Shown in pieces: positions 22,231-30,978 of a stretch of DNA of 32,210 nucleotides. This DNA comes from DATAEU01 sp046724395. GTDB taxonomy: Bacteria; Actinomycetota; UBA4738; HRBIN12. The position numbers and the translations under genes are program-made. Position 1 is the stretch's first letter, and each line of letters opens with the position of its first letter. The stretch is taken from assembly GCA_046724395.1 (NCBI GenBank), contig JBKOWM010000060.1:1-32210 (forward strand). The letters run 5' to 3'. The notes under the pieces were generated by a model that was not told the DNA's origin, did no database searches, and was given only the letters and a program-made list of their open reading frames with translations.

Positions 22231-23883
22231 ATGCAGAGCGCCGGAGCCCCGGCCGCTTCCGGGATCTACGCGCGCAAGTCCACGGGCCTGGTGCGCGAGG
22301 GAAGCGCCTGGAGCGTCCTGATCTACAACATCAACTTCGTCTCGATCGGGTTGATGACGCTGTTCGCGCTGGCGCTGATCCCGGCCTTCTATCCGGGCGG
22401 CAACGTCCAGCTCGCTTTCTTGATCTGTCTGGTCGTCGTGCTCCCCACGTCGATGGTCTTCGCGATGTTCTCGGCGGCCATGCCGAGGTCCGGGGGCGAC
22501 TACGTCTACGTGAGCCGGGTGCTCGGGCCGGCGTGGGGAATGATGTCCAACTGGAACCAGACGGTGTGGTGGGTGCTCTACGGCGGCGTGCCGTCGGCGT
22601 TCTTCGCGTTCTACGGCCTCACGCCGTTGTTCCGAAGCCTCGGCGTGCTGACGGGCAGCCAGGGACTCATCGACTTCGGTGACAAGCTGTCTACGCCGAC
22701 GGGCGCGTTCATCTGCGGAACGCTCCTGATCGTTGCGCTCGTGGGCATCTTCGCGCTCGGGCTCAACACCTACTTCCGCGTGCAGAACGTGCTCTTCGTG
22801 ATCGCGATGATCGGGGCCGTGCTCACGATCGTGCTCCTTGCGTTCAAGGACCCCGCGACCTTCCGATCCGGGTTCAACTCCAGCCTGGCCGAGGAGGCCG
22901 GCCCAAACGCCTTTGGCGCAATCATGGCGTCTGCGAAGGACGCCGGGTTCGTCACCGCGCCGTTCAGCCTCTACTGGACGCTGATTCCCATGACGTGGAT
23001 CTACCTCGAGCTCGTATTCAACCAGTCGTCCGCGTATATCGGTGGGGAGGTCAAGCGTCCCGGCAGGGTGCAGCTTTGGTCCATGCCGTTCGCGGCGATC
23101 GTGTCGGTCGCGATCGCGATGCTGACGGTACTCGTGATCGATCGCTCCGCCGGGCTCAACTTCATGGGGGCGCTGTCGTGGGACGCCGGCGGAAGCCTCG
23201 GCTTTGCGACCGCCCCGACGTACACGGAGGCGGCCGTATATGCCAGCGGCAACACGATCGTCGCGCTCGTCCTGTCCATCGGTTTCATCTTCTGGTCGTA
23301 CACGTGGCTGCCCGGACAGATCGCGAACGCGTCCAGGAATCTGCTCGCCTATGGCATCGACGGCGTGGGTCCGGCGTGGCTCGGGAAGGTGAACGAGCGC
23401 AACCACACGCCGATCAACGCTCTGATCGTCATGGGGCTCGGCTCGATCGCGGCACTGTGGCTCTACACGCGGCCCGACTCGCCCTTCAAGACCCTCGTCG
23501 GCATCTTCGGGTTCATCCTGTCGTTCATCGTGACCTCTCTAGCGGCGGTGGTCATGCCATACCGGCTGCGGGATGTGTTCGAGGCCTCGCCCGTGAGCTG
23601 GCGCATCGGCCGGATGCCGATCATGTCGGTGGTCGGCGCGCTCTCGCTCGCCGCATGCGCGTTCATGGCGTGGGCGTACCTCAAGGACCCGCTGTCGGGT
23701 CTGTCGGCGACGCCGAAGCACGAGGGAGGCGGCATCTTCCTGGAAAGCCGCTCGTTCAACATGTTCCTGTTGAACATCCTCATCTTCGTGTCCGGGCTCG
23801 TGATTTATTACGTGGCCCGCGCGATCCGGCGTCGTGACGGCATCGATCTGGACTCGACGTTCAAGGAGATCCCGGTCGAGTAG
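22231..23883 (+). CDS. APC-superfamily amino acid permease
   Basis: A 550-residue polytopic protein with about 12-14 helices. The first unwound helix is at SVLIYNINFVSIGLMTLFALALIP and the APC hallmark FSAAMPRSGGDYVYVSRVLG is at about residues 85-105, with TWIYLELVFNQSSAYIGGEVKRPGR in the middle. It is a secondary transporter of amino acids or related amines; the substrate is unknown. Larger loops than in the usual 450-residue members (about residues 150-170 and 465-490) are visible. ATG 22231 has GAGGGAGGGG just upstream. It lies 95 bases after the metallophosphoesterase gene. Confidence 0.92.
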   Translation: MQSAGAPAASGIYARKSTGLVREGSAWSVLIYNINFVSIGLMTLFALALIPAFYPGGNVQLAFLICLVVVLPTSMVFAMFSAAMPRSGGDYVYVSRVLGPAWGMMSNWNQTVWWVLYGGVPSAFFAFYGLTPLFRSLGVLTGSQGLIDFGDKLSTPTGAFICGTLLIVALVGIFALGLNTYFRVQNVLFVIAMIGAVLTIVLLAFKDPATFRSGFNSSLAEEAGPNAFGAIMASAKDAGFVTAPFSLYWTLIPMTWIYLELVFNQSSAYIGGEVKRPGRVQLWSMPFAAIVSVAIAMLTVLVIDRSAGLNFMGALSWDAGGSLGFATAPTYTEAAVYASGNTIVALVLSIGFIFWSYTWLPGQIANASRNLLAYGIDGVGPAWLGKVNERNHTPINALIVMGLGSIAALWLYTRPDSPFKTLVGIFGFILSFIVTSLAAVVMPYRLRDVFEASPVSWRIGRMPIMSVVGALSLAACAFMAWAYLKDPLSGLSATPKHEGGGIFLESRSFNMFLLNILIFVSGLVIYYVARAIRRRDGIDLDSTFKEIPVE

Positions 23884-23970
23884 CCAACGAGAGCTGCGTG
23901 ATGGCGTTCGCGCAGCGGCCCACGCGCGCTCCACGCGGCGATGGGTCCGAGGCGGTGCGGCGAACGCGTC

Positions 23971-23976
23971 TACGCT
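23971..23976 (+). promoter_or_regulatory. Leaderless -10 element (TACGCT) of the nucleotidyltransferase gene
   Basis: TACGCT, then TCGTGG, then GTG at 23983, the exact six-base leaderless spacing. It decides against the in-frame ATG at 23941. Confidence 0.6.
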
Positions 23977-23982
23977 TCGTGG

Positions 23983-24741
23983 GTGAGCTCGCAGGCGGAA
24001 GCCCCGGTCGACGCCGCCTCGCTGCTCGAGCGCGCGCGGTCGCTCATCGAGGAGGCGGCGGCCGAGGGCGTCACGATGCGGCTGCTGGGTGGGCTCGGCG
24101 TGTACGCGCTCGCGGAGTCTGCCCGGTCTGCCCCGCTCGCGCGGGCGTACCGCGATTTCGACCTTGCCGTTGCCGCCAAGCGCGGTCCGGCCGCATCGCG
24201 CGTCCTCGAGACTGCCGGGCTCGTCCCGGATCGACACTTCAACGCACTGCACGGTGCGCGACGGATGGTCTTCGTGGCCGGCGAAGGCTACGGCGTCGAC
24301 TTGCTCATCGGGAGGTTCGAGATGTGCCACGCGCTCGAGCTCGAGGACGGGTTCGACGCCGACCCGACGACGATCGCGCCGGCTGACCTTCTGCTCACGA
24401 AGCTGCAGATCGTGGCGATCGAGCCGAAGGATCTGGCGGACGCGTCGGCGCTCGTGCTGGATCTACCGCCGGGCTCGGGCGTCCGGTCGATCCACGTCGA
24501 CCGCTTCGTCGCGCCGCTTGCGGAGGATTGGGGCTTCTTCCACACCGTCGAGCTCAACATGCCGAAGCTCGTCGCGTTCGGTCGGTCGACGCTGGATCGG
24601 CAGGCAGCGACGAAGCTCGAAGACAGACTCGGCGTCCTTTCCGGTGCGATGAGCGCCGCGTCGAAGTCGCTGCGATGGCGCGTCCGTGCACGCGTTGGGG
24701 AACGCGTCGTGTGGTACGAGATCCCAGAGGAAGTCGATTGA
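23983..24741 (+). CDS. AbiEii-like nucleotidyltransferase-fold protein
   Basis: A 252-residue protein with the nucleotidyltransferase fold. MRLLGGLGVYAL gives the GG motif, RAYRDFDLAV gives the DxD metal pair, and YGVDLLIGRF the third acidic residue. LLLTKLQIV and EPKDLADASALVLD correspond to the later helix and KDxxD motif of the AbiEii/DUF1814 group. Members range from antiphage or toxin enzymes to unknown housekeeping proteins. No AbiEi-type antitoxin gene lies beside it, so a toxin role is not supported. The C-terminal 90 residues (VRSIHVDRFVAPLAEDWGFFHTVELNM onward) are not assigned. It ends 2 bases before the SpoIID gene, so the two are probably one operon. Confidence 0.75.
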   Translation: MSSQAEAPVDAASLLERARSLIEEAAAEGVTMRLLGGLGVYALAESARSAPLARAYRDFDLAVAAKRGPAASRVLETAGLVPDRHFNALHGARRMVFVAGEGYGVDLLIGRFEMCHALELEDGFDADPTTIAPADLLLTKLQIVAIEPKDLADASALVLDLPPGSGVRSIHVDRFVAPLAEDWGFFHTVELNMPKLVAFGRSTLDRQAATKLEDRLGVLSGAMSAASKSLRWRVRARVGERVVWYEIPEEVD

Positions 24742-24743
24742 CC

Positions 24744-26087
24744 ATGGGCCGCCGCGAGCGGGAGTACTGCCGCCGGCGCGTGGCCGCCCGTGCCTCTGGC
24801 GTTTCGATCCGGCTCGTCTCGACGGCGCTCTGGGTGGTCGCCGCCGGATGCACCACGTCCGCGCCGACCGTCTCCTCACCGAGCGTCGAGATCTCCTCGC
24901 CGTCGGCGTCCGTCGGCTCGGCGCCGACGGCCACGGCGAGCCCCAGTCCCGCCGCCGTCACCACGATTCGTATCAATGCGCCGCACCGAGGGTCGCTGCT
25001 CGTTCGCGGTGCCTACCCGCACGTGCACTCCAACTGCAAGCACTTTCACCAGCCACGGCTCGAGGCGCGGTATTCGGGGCTGCTCGCCGTCCGGCGGGTC
25101 CCCGACGGCACGTACTCGCTCACCGTCACGCTGCCGTTCGAGGAGTACCTTCAGGGCATAGCCGAGGTGCCACCGTCGTGGCCCATCGCGGCGCTCGAGG
25201 CGCAGGCGATCGCCGCGCGAACGTACGCCCTCGCGACGACCGACTGGACCGGCCAAGAGGGGGAGACGCTGCAGACACCGATCTGTGCGACGACGGCGTG
25301 TCAGGTGTACGCGGGGATGCCCCTCGGCGCCGCGGGCCAGACGCGGCGATGGTACCGTGCCGTCCGGCGCACGACCGGTCAGGTTCTGCTCTACGACGAC
25401 CGCCCCGCCGACACCGTCTACTTCTCGACCTCGAACGGCCACACGTACGGGAACGAGGATGTCTTCGGCAGCGCGCCGCTGCCGTACTTGCGCCCGGTCA
25501 TCGAGCGCGACGACACGGCGTCGCCGACCTCGCACTGGAGCGTGACGATCCCCTACGGCGACCTCGCGTCCTTCCTCGCACGGGCAGGCGAGTGGCCTTC
25601 GGCCACGCCGATCACCGGCGTCCACCTCTCGGGGACGGTGCGGGTTCGCGGCGGCGGGACCAAACGATCCGTCGACCTGAGCACGTTTCGGGATGCGGTC
25701 AACACCGGCGGGCCATGTCTGAAGCCCGGCGAGTATCCGCCGGACTCCCTTCCGACGACGATCCCGTCGTCGTGGTTGTCGATGTCGGGGGGCGATGCGT
25801 CCGTGACGATCACCGGGCGTGGGTGGGGTCACGGCGTCGGGATGGTCCAGTGGGGTGCGTACGGCAAAGCGCTCGCCGGGTGGTCGGCCGCGCAGATCCT
25901 CGGCTACTACTACGGCGGCCTGCAGCCGCGGTCGTATCCCGAGCCGGGTCTCATCCACGTCCGCGTCGCCAGTGGCCTCACAGGCGTCAAGCTCACGCCG
26001 TCGAAGCGCGGCGCGAAGGTGAACGGTGAGCCCAAGCCGCACGGTCCGATCGTGATCGGTGCGAACGGGTTACGCGGAGTGCCGTGA
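24744..26087 (+). CDS. SpoIID/LytB-domain lipoprotein
   Basis: A 447-residue exported protein. A basic start and hydrophobic helix end at VVAAGC, a lipobox with the Cys near residue 35, followed by a Ser/Pro-rich linker. The SpoIID domain is clear: LPFEEYLQGIAEVPPSWPIAALEAQAIAARTYAL, CQVYAG, then GRGWGHGVGMVQWGAYGKALAGWSAAQILGYYYGG. SpoIID proteins cleave peptidoglycan glycan strands as lytic transglycosylases; the LytB-type relatives in non-sporulating bacteria probably remodel the wall. A tail of about 45 residues follows. ATG 24744 has AGAGGAAG upstream. Its 3' end overlaps the convergent hydrolase gene by 18 bases. Confidence 0.9.
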   Translation: MGRREREYCRRRVAARASGVSIRLVSTALWVVAAGCTTSAPTVSSPSVEISSPSASVGSAPTATASPSPAAVTTIRINAPHRGSLLVRGAYPHVHSNCKHFHQPRLEARYSGLLAVRRVPDGTYSLTVTLPFEEYLQGIAEVPPSWPIAALEAQAIAARTYALATTDWTGQEGETLQTPICATTACQVYAGMPLGAAGQTRRWYRAVRRTTGQVLLYDDRPADTVYFSTSNGHTYGNEDVFGSAPLPYLRPVIERDDTASPTSHWSVTIPYGDLASFLARAGEWPSATPITGVHLSGTVRVRGGGTKRSVDLSTFRDAVNTGGPCLKPGEYPPDSLPTTIPSSWLSMSGGDASVTITGRGWGHGVGMVQWGAYGKALAGWSAAQILGYYYGGLQPRSYPEPGLIHVRVASGLTGVKLTPSKRGAKVNGEPKPHGPIVIGANGLRGVP

Positions 26088-27311
26088 TGATCCGCCGATC
26101 TGTCGGGCCAGGTCCATGCACCCCGAGAACGTCGGAGCGAAATAGTCGTCCGTGTACGCCTCGGGCCACGTTGACAACTTCGCCACCACCACGTCGGTCG
26201 GCCCGTCGATCAGCACCATCTGCCCGTTGATCCCAGACCCGTAGTACGTCGGGCGTTTGGCGCTCGCGACCCACCACTGATTTCGGTAGTACGCGTCCGA
26301 TGGGAGCGCCTTCGCGTCCGCATCGCCGGAGAACGCCGCGACGCTGTCGGGGTCGGGCGTTAACGTGTCGCGGACCCACGCGGGCGGCACGATCCTCGAT
26401 CGGCCCCATCGGCCGCCGCGCGCCATCAGGAGCCCGAAGCGCGCGAGGTCGCGAAGCGTGCAGCACACGCCACCGTCGGCCATCGCGTTCCCGTGCGCGT
26501 CCACGGTGATCTCGGCGTCGAACTCCGCGCCCATCGGTCGCCATAGCTCGCGCGCGATGAGGTCAGACAGACGGGCGCCGGCCGCGCGCTCGGCGACCCA
26601 TCCGAGGACGTCGGTGAGGATCGACCGGTACTCGAACGGCCCGCCGTGCGGTCGGACGTTCTCGAGCGTCGCGAAGTACGACGTCGCGTCGGGTGGAAGG
26701 TCGGAGCGCGTGCGCGGGCGCCACAGGTACACCTGCTCGTACACGCGAACATCGGCGTCGACGTTGGCGTAGTCCTCGTCGAAGCGCGTTCCGGCGCGCA
26801 TGTCGAGGAGGTGGCGGACGGTGCAGCCCTCGAACGACGTTCCGGCGAGCTCCGTGACGTGACGGGTGACGGAATCGGACGGCGAGAGCGCGCCGCGTTC
26901 GACGAGGATCCCGACGACGGTCGCCGTGATGGACTTCGAGACGGACATCAACAGGTGCGTCGCGTCGGGCGTGAGGCCGTTGAGGTAACGCTCGGTCACG
27001 ACCCGGCCGCGATGCAGCACCAGGAAGCCGTCGGTGAACGTGTCGTCGAGGAATCGGTCGATCGAGACCCGCCGACCGGCGGCGCGAACGGTCATCCCCG
27101 ACAGGTCGCGCTCGGCGCGCCCGAGACGCCGGACGGGGCCGTCCCCGCGCGGGATCCGGGCGGTCGGGATCAGGTCGCGGACGTGGCGGAAGCTCCAGCG
27201 ATTGAACGGCGGATCCTGCCAGTTGGCGAGGGTCACCAACCGCTCCGGTGGGAAGGGCGGAGCACCATCCATCAACCGAAGGTCATCGGACGTGACGGGC
27301 CCCCGCGGCAC
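26070..27311 (-). CDS. Serine beta-lactamase-like hydrolase (class C/NylB type)
   Basis: A 413-residue soluble protein of the beta-lactamase/6-aminohexanoate-oligomer hydrolase superfamily. S123-V-S-K126 (LLMSVSKSIT) is the SxxK nucleophile motif, and Y228 in FEYRSILTDVLGW is the expected second catalytic motif (YxS/N). The region VCCTLRDLARFGLLMARGG is typical of the family, and GINGQMVLI stands near the third motif. It likely cleaves esters or amides; resistance to beta-lactams should not be assumed. There is no signal peptide. The opening LVTLANWQDPPFNRWSFRHVRDLIPTA is characteristic of a conserved actinobacterial subgroup. The GTG start at 27311 is supported by the -10 at 27318-27323. Confidence 0.88.
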   Translation of the reverse strand: MPRGPVTSDDLRLMDGAPPFPPERLVTLANWQDPPFNRWSFRHVRDLIPTARIPRGDGPVRRLGRAERDLSGMTVRAAGRRVSIDRFLDDTFTDGFLVLHRGRVVTERYLNGLTPDATHLLMSVSKSITATVVGILVERGALSPSDSVTRHVTELAGTSFEGCTVRHLLDMRAGTRFDEDYANVDADVRVYEQVYLWRPRTRSDLPPDATSYFATLENVRPHGGPFEYRSILTDVLGWVAERAAGARLSDLIARELWRPMGAEFDAEITVDAHGNAMADGGVCCTLRDLARFGLLMARGGRWGRSRIVPPAWVRDTLTPDPDSVAAFSGDADAKALPSDAYYRNQWWVASAKRPTYYGSGINGQMVLIDGPTDVVVAKLSTWPEAYTDDYFAPTFSGCMDLARQIGGSSRHSA

Positions 27312-27317
27312 GCGCGA

Positions 27318-27323
27318 AGCCTA
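27318..27323 (-). promoter_or_regulatory. Leaderless -10 element (TAGGCT) of the beta-lactamase-like gene
   Basis: On the minus strand TAGGCT is followed by TCGCGC and the GTG at 27311, again six bases. The element is identical in hexamer and spacing to that of the Ku gene. It lies within the 40 bases between this gene and the divergent ABC exporter. Confidence 0.65.
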
Positions 27324-27351
27324 CTGGACACGCGTTGCGAAGATACGGGTC

Positions 27352-29124
27352 ATGGCCGAGGCGCCGACCGTCGATTCGTCACGAGGATTGTTCGGCCGCG
27401 GCATGGGGCTGGTGCTGTCGCACATCCGCGCCCATCCGAGGCCGTTCGCGATCTCGGTGGCCGGAGCGTTCGTGTTCGCGGTCGGCTCGATCGCCGTGAC
27501 CGTGGCGCTCGGCCGCGTGACCGACGACGTGATCCGCCCCGCCTTCGACGGCGGCGTGTCGACGTCGACGGTGTTGGGGGCCGTCGCCGTCGTGCTCGCG
27601 CTTGCGTGCGTCCGCGCCGCCGGCATCGGCGTCCGCCGCTACTACAGCGGGGTGTTCGGGTCCCTCGTCGGCGCGACGCTTCGCGACCGCGTCTCGGACC
27701 GGTACCGCGATCTCGCGCTGTCGTACCACCGCCAGACGCCGACCGGGGAGCTGCTCGCGCACATGGAGGCCGACGTCGAGGCGTCGATCGAGGTCCTGTA
27801 CCCGGTGCCGTTCGCGGCCGGCGTGATCTTCCTGGTCGTGTTCGCGCTCGTGGTCCTCGCCGTGTCGGACCCGTACCTCTTCGTCCTGGGCCTGCTCGTC
27901 TTCCCGGCGCTCGCGCTGATGAACCGCTCGTTCGCCAGGCGGATGCAGGGGCCGGCGCAGCGCGCACAGGAGAGCATCGGCGAGGTCTCGACGGTGGCCC
28001 ACGAGTCGATCGACGGCGCGCTCGTCGTCAAGACGCTGGGCCGCGAGGACGCGGAGACCGGGCGTCTCCGAGATCGCGCCGAGCGGCTTCGTCGCGAGCG
28101 GGTCGATGCCGGGCTCATCCGCGCGGGATTCGAGCCGGCGCTGGAGGCGCTTCCCACCCTGACGGCGGTCGTGCTCGTCGCGGTCGGCGCATGGCGGGTC
28201 TCGGCGGGCGCGATCACGCTCGGCACGCTCGTGATGGTCGTGACGCTGTTCGACCTGCTCTCGTGGCCGATGCGCTTCGTCGGCTGGATCCTCTCCGAGC
28301 TACCCCGCGCCGTCGTCGGCCACGGCCGCATCGCGGGCGTCCTCGAACAGCCCATCACGATCGAGCGCGCCGCACGCCCGGTCGTGCTTCCCGACGGGCC
28401 GCTGCCGGTTCGGGCGGAGGCCGTCGGGTACGCGTTCGACGGCATCTCCGTGCTCGAGGAGGTGTCGTTCGAGATTCGGCCGAACGAGTCGATCGCCCTC
28501 GTCGGTAGAACCGGCGTCGGCAAGTCGACGCTCGCGCAACTGCTCGTACGCCTCGACGACCCGACGTCCGGCGAGATCGTCGTCGGTGGCGTGAACCTGC
28601 GACACGCGGACGCCGCCTCGCTGCGCCGGTCCGCGGCGATCGTGTTCCAGGAGAGCTTCCTGTTTGCCCGCCCGGTGAGCGAGAACATCGCGCTCGACTC
28701 CGGGGCCTCTGCGGAGCAGGTCCGGCGGGCGGCGCGGATCGCGCGGGCGGCCGCGTTCGTCGAGGATCTGCCGAGCGGTTACGACACGGTCGTGGGGGAG
28801 CGGGGGTACACGCTCTCGGGCGGTGAACGGCAGCGCGTCGCGTTGGCTCGTGCGCTCGTCCGGCAGCCGCGGCTGCTCATCCTCGACGACGCGACGAGCG
28901 CCGTCGATCCGACGGTCGAGGCGGAGATCCTGCGGGGTCTGCGAGACGAGCTCGACACGACCCTGGTCGTCGTCGCGTACCGGCTGTCGACGATCCGACT
29001 CGCCGACCGCGTCCTCTACCTCGAGCGCGGCCGCATCCGCGCAACGGGCACCCACGACGAGCTGCTCGCGTCCGAGCCCGGCTACGCGGCCATGGCGCGC
29101 GCCTACGAGCGAGGCGAACGATGA
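27352..29124 (+). CDS. ABC exporter half-transporter, degenerate ATPase subunit
   Basis: A 590-residue fusion of a six-helix exporter domain (about 25-320) and an ATPase domain (about 345-590). Walker A (GRTGVGKST), Q-loop (FQESFLF) and signature (LSGGERQRVALARAL) are intact. The residue after Walker B is Asp513 (LLILDDATSAVD) where active subunits have Glu, and the H-loop residue is Tyr543 (VVAYRLSTI) where His is normal. Both changes mark a subunit whose own Walker site cannot hydrolyse ATP well, as in heterodimeric exporters such as TM287/288 and BmrCD. Substrate unknown. The ATG at 27352 is 40 bases from the divergent hydrolase gene; the stop overlaps the partner's ATG (ATGA). Confidence 0.92.
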   Translation: MAEAPTVDSSRGLFGRGMGLVLSHIRAHPRPFAISVAGAFVFAVGSIAVTVALGRVTDDVIRPAFDGGVSTSTVLGAVAVVLALACVRAAGIGVRRYYSGVFGSLVGATLRDRVSDRYRDLALSYHRQTPTGELLAHMEADVEASIEVLYPVPFAAGVIFLVVFALVVLAVSDPYLFVLGLLVFPALALMNRSFARRMQGPAQRAQESIGEVSTVAHESIDGALVVKTLGREDAETGRLRDRAERLRRERVDAGLIRAGFEPALEALPTLTAVVLVAVGAWRVSAGAITLGTLVMVVTLFDLLSWPMRFVGWILSELPRAVVGHGRIAGVLEQPITIERAARPVVLPDGPLPVRAEAVGYAFDGISVLEEVSFEIRPNESIALVGRTGVGKSTLAQLLVRLDDPTSGEIVVGGVNLRHADAASLRRSAAIVFQESFLFARPVSENIALDSGASAEQVRRAARIARAAAFVEDLPSGYDTVVGERGYTLSGGERQRVALARALVRQPRLLILDDATSAVDPTVEAEILRGLRDELDTTLVVVAYRLSTIRLADRVLYLERGRIRATGTHDELLASEPGYAAMARAYERGER

Positions 29125-30968
29125 GCGTCGCCACGGCGCCCGACGTGAACGTGCCGCCGGCCGAGGAGGAGGCCCTCCCGATCCCGGCGCACCTGCGGGG
29201 CGCCTTCGCCGTTCTCGTCGAGGGCCTCCGCATGAGCCCGGCGCTCCGTCGTGGGCTCGGATTCACCGTCGTCATCTCGCTCGGGCAGACGGTCGTCGTG
29301 CTGCTCGTGCCGATCCTGATCCAGCAGATCTTCGACCACGGGTTCGACGGCGGGTTCCGGCCGCGGTTCGTGTTCCCGCTGTGCGCCGTCGCGGCGGCGC
29401 TCGTGATCCTCGCGTATCTCGCGGCCCGCGCCGCGGCACGGCGCCTGGTGCAGGCATCCGAGGAGGCGCTGACCGAGATCCGCGTTCGCGCGTTCCGCCA
29501 TATCCACGAGCTCTCCATCGCGACACAGTCTCGCGAGAAGCGCGGCGTCTTCGTGGCGCGCGTGACGGCGGACGTGGACACGCTCTCCCAGTTCACGGAG
29601 TGGGGCGGGATCGCGTGGATCGTCTCCGTGGCGCAGATCCTCGGCGCCTTCGTGCTCATGGTCTTCTACTCCTGGCAGCTCACCATCCCCGTGGTCCTCC
29701 TCGTCGCTCCGCTGCTGTTCGTCGTGTGGCGGCTGCAGTCGGCGCTCTCGGCGGCATTCGATCTCGTCCGGGCGCGGGTGGGGCAGATGCTGTCGGAGGT
29801 CTCCGAGAGCGTGATGGGCGCGGACGTCGTGCGGGCGTACGGGCTGGAGGACCGGATCGACAACCGCGTGAAGCGCTCGATCCGCCAGCGATACGACGCC
29901 CAGGTCGTCGCGCACCGGCGCACCGCGATGCTCTATCCGTTGTCTACGGTGTTCTGGGGCCTCGAGCTGTCGGTCGTGATCTTCGTCGGAGCGGTGTTCG
30001 GGCCCGGCTGGGGTCTCACGTTCGGGCGCGTCTCGGCCTTCCTCTTCCTGGCCGACCTCTTCCTTCACCCGTTCACGGATCTTCCGGAGATCTATGCCGA
30101 AACGCAGACGGCGATCGCCGGGTGGCGCAAGATCCTCGCGCTTCTGGCCCTGCCGGTCGAGGTCGTCGAGCCCGTCGACGGCCGCAGCATGCCGAACGGG
30201 GCGCTCGAGGTCCGCGCGGAGGACGTCGACTTCGCCTACGGCGCCGGCGGTTCGAGCGGTGAGCGCGGTCCACTCGTCCTGCACGACATCGATGTGTTCG
30301 TGCCCGCCGGTGCGCATGTCGCAATCGTGGGCGAGACCGGCTCGGGCAAGTCGACGTTCGTCCGGCTGCTCGCCCGCCTGGCAGACCCCATCCGAGGCAG
30401 GATCCTGATCGGCGGAGTCGACCTGCGGGAAGTCTCGCCCGCGTCGCGCCGGCGGGCCGTCCGGATCGTGCCGCAGGACGGATTCCTGTTCGACATGACG
30501 ATCCTCGAGAACGTTCGCGCCGGGCGCGAGGCGGCGACGCGCCGCGACGTCGAGGTGGCGTTCGAGGAGCTCGGCCTCGGTCAGTGGCTCGCGTCGCTGC
30601 CGGGCGGGCTCGGGACGCGCGTCGGCGAGCGTGGCGAGGCGTTGTCGGTCGGCGAGCGGCAGCTGGTGTCGCTCGCGCGGGCGCAGATCGGAGATCCGGG
30701 TGTCCTCGTCCTCGACGAGGCGACGAGCGCCGTCGACCCGGCGACCGAACGGCGGATCTCGGAGGCGCTTCGCCGCGTATCGGCGGGACGGACCACCATC
30801 ACGATCGCGCACCGCCTGTCGACGGCCGAGACGGCGGAGACCGTGTTCGTGTTCGACCGCGGGAGGATCGTCGAGCGTGGCACACACGACGAGCTCGTCG
30901 TGGCGGGCGGCCGCTACGCAACGTTGTACGCGAGCTGGCTCGGCAACATCCGCACCGCCGACGCGTAA
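29121..30968 (+). CDS. ABC exporter half-transporter, catalytic ATPase subunit
   Basis: A 615-residue exporter half with six helices (about 45-335) and an ATPase domain (about 365-605). Walker A is GETGSGKST, Walker B LVLDEATSAVD with catalytic Glu533, and the H-loop IAHRLST with His564, so its Walker site is active. Its signature is LSVGERQLVSLARA, with Val510 in place of the usual Gly. This weakened signature faces the degenerate Walker site of the partner encoded just upstream, while the partner's normal LSGGE completes this subunit's active site. The two proteins therefore form one heterodimer. A polar N-terminal extension of about 40 residues precedes the first helix. Its stop is 10 bases from that of the convergent flippase-like gene. 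Confidence 0.93.
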   Translation: MSVATAPDVNVPPAEEEALPIPAHLRGAFAVLVEGLRMSPALRRGLGFTVVISLGQTVVVLLVPILIQQIFDHGFDGGFRPRFVFPLCAVAAALVILAYLAARAAARRLVQASEEALTEIRVRAFRHIHELSIATQSREKRGVFVARVTADVDTLSQFTEWGGIAWIVSVAQILGAFVLMVFYSWQLTIPVVLLVAPLLFVVWRLQSALSAAFDLVRARVGQMLSEVSESVMGADVVRAYGLEDRIDNRVKRSIRQRYDAQVVAHRRTAMLYPLSTVFWGLELSVVIFVGAVFGPGWGLTFGRVSAFLFLADLFLHPFTDLPEIYAETQTAIAGWRKILALLALPVEVVEPVDGRSMPNGALEVRAEDVDFAYGAGGSSGERGPLVLHDIDVFVPAGAHVAIVGETGSGKSTFVRLLARLADPIRGRILIGGVDLREVSPASRRRAVRIVPQDGFLFDMTILENVRAGREAATRRDVEVAFEELGLGQWLASLPGGLGTRVGERGEALSVGERQLVSLARAQIGDPGVLVLDEATSAVDPATERRISEALRRVSAGRTTITIAHRLSTAETAETVFVFDRGRIVERGTHDELVVAGGRYATLYASWLGNIRTADA

Positions 30969-30978
30969 CTCGCCGCGC

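Noticed and set aside
23983..24741. Type IV toxin-antitoxin system based on the AbiEii-like protein
   Set aside because: No AbiEi-type antitoxin gene adjoins it; the neighbours are an amino acid permease and a SpoIID lipoprotein.
24723..26029. Long overlapping frames on both strands across the SpoIID gene and elsewhere
   Set aside because: They are arginine/proline-rich shadows produced by high GC and match no family; the frames with clear motifs were kept.
26070..27311. Antibiotic-resistance beta-lactamase
   Set aside because: The protein lacks a signal peptide and fits the NylB/esterase-like branch of the superfamily better than true class C beta-lactamases.
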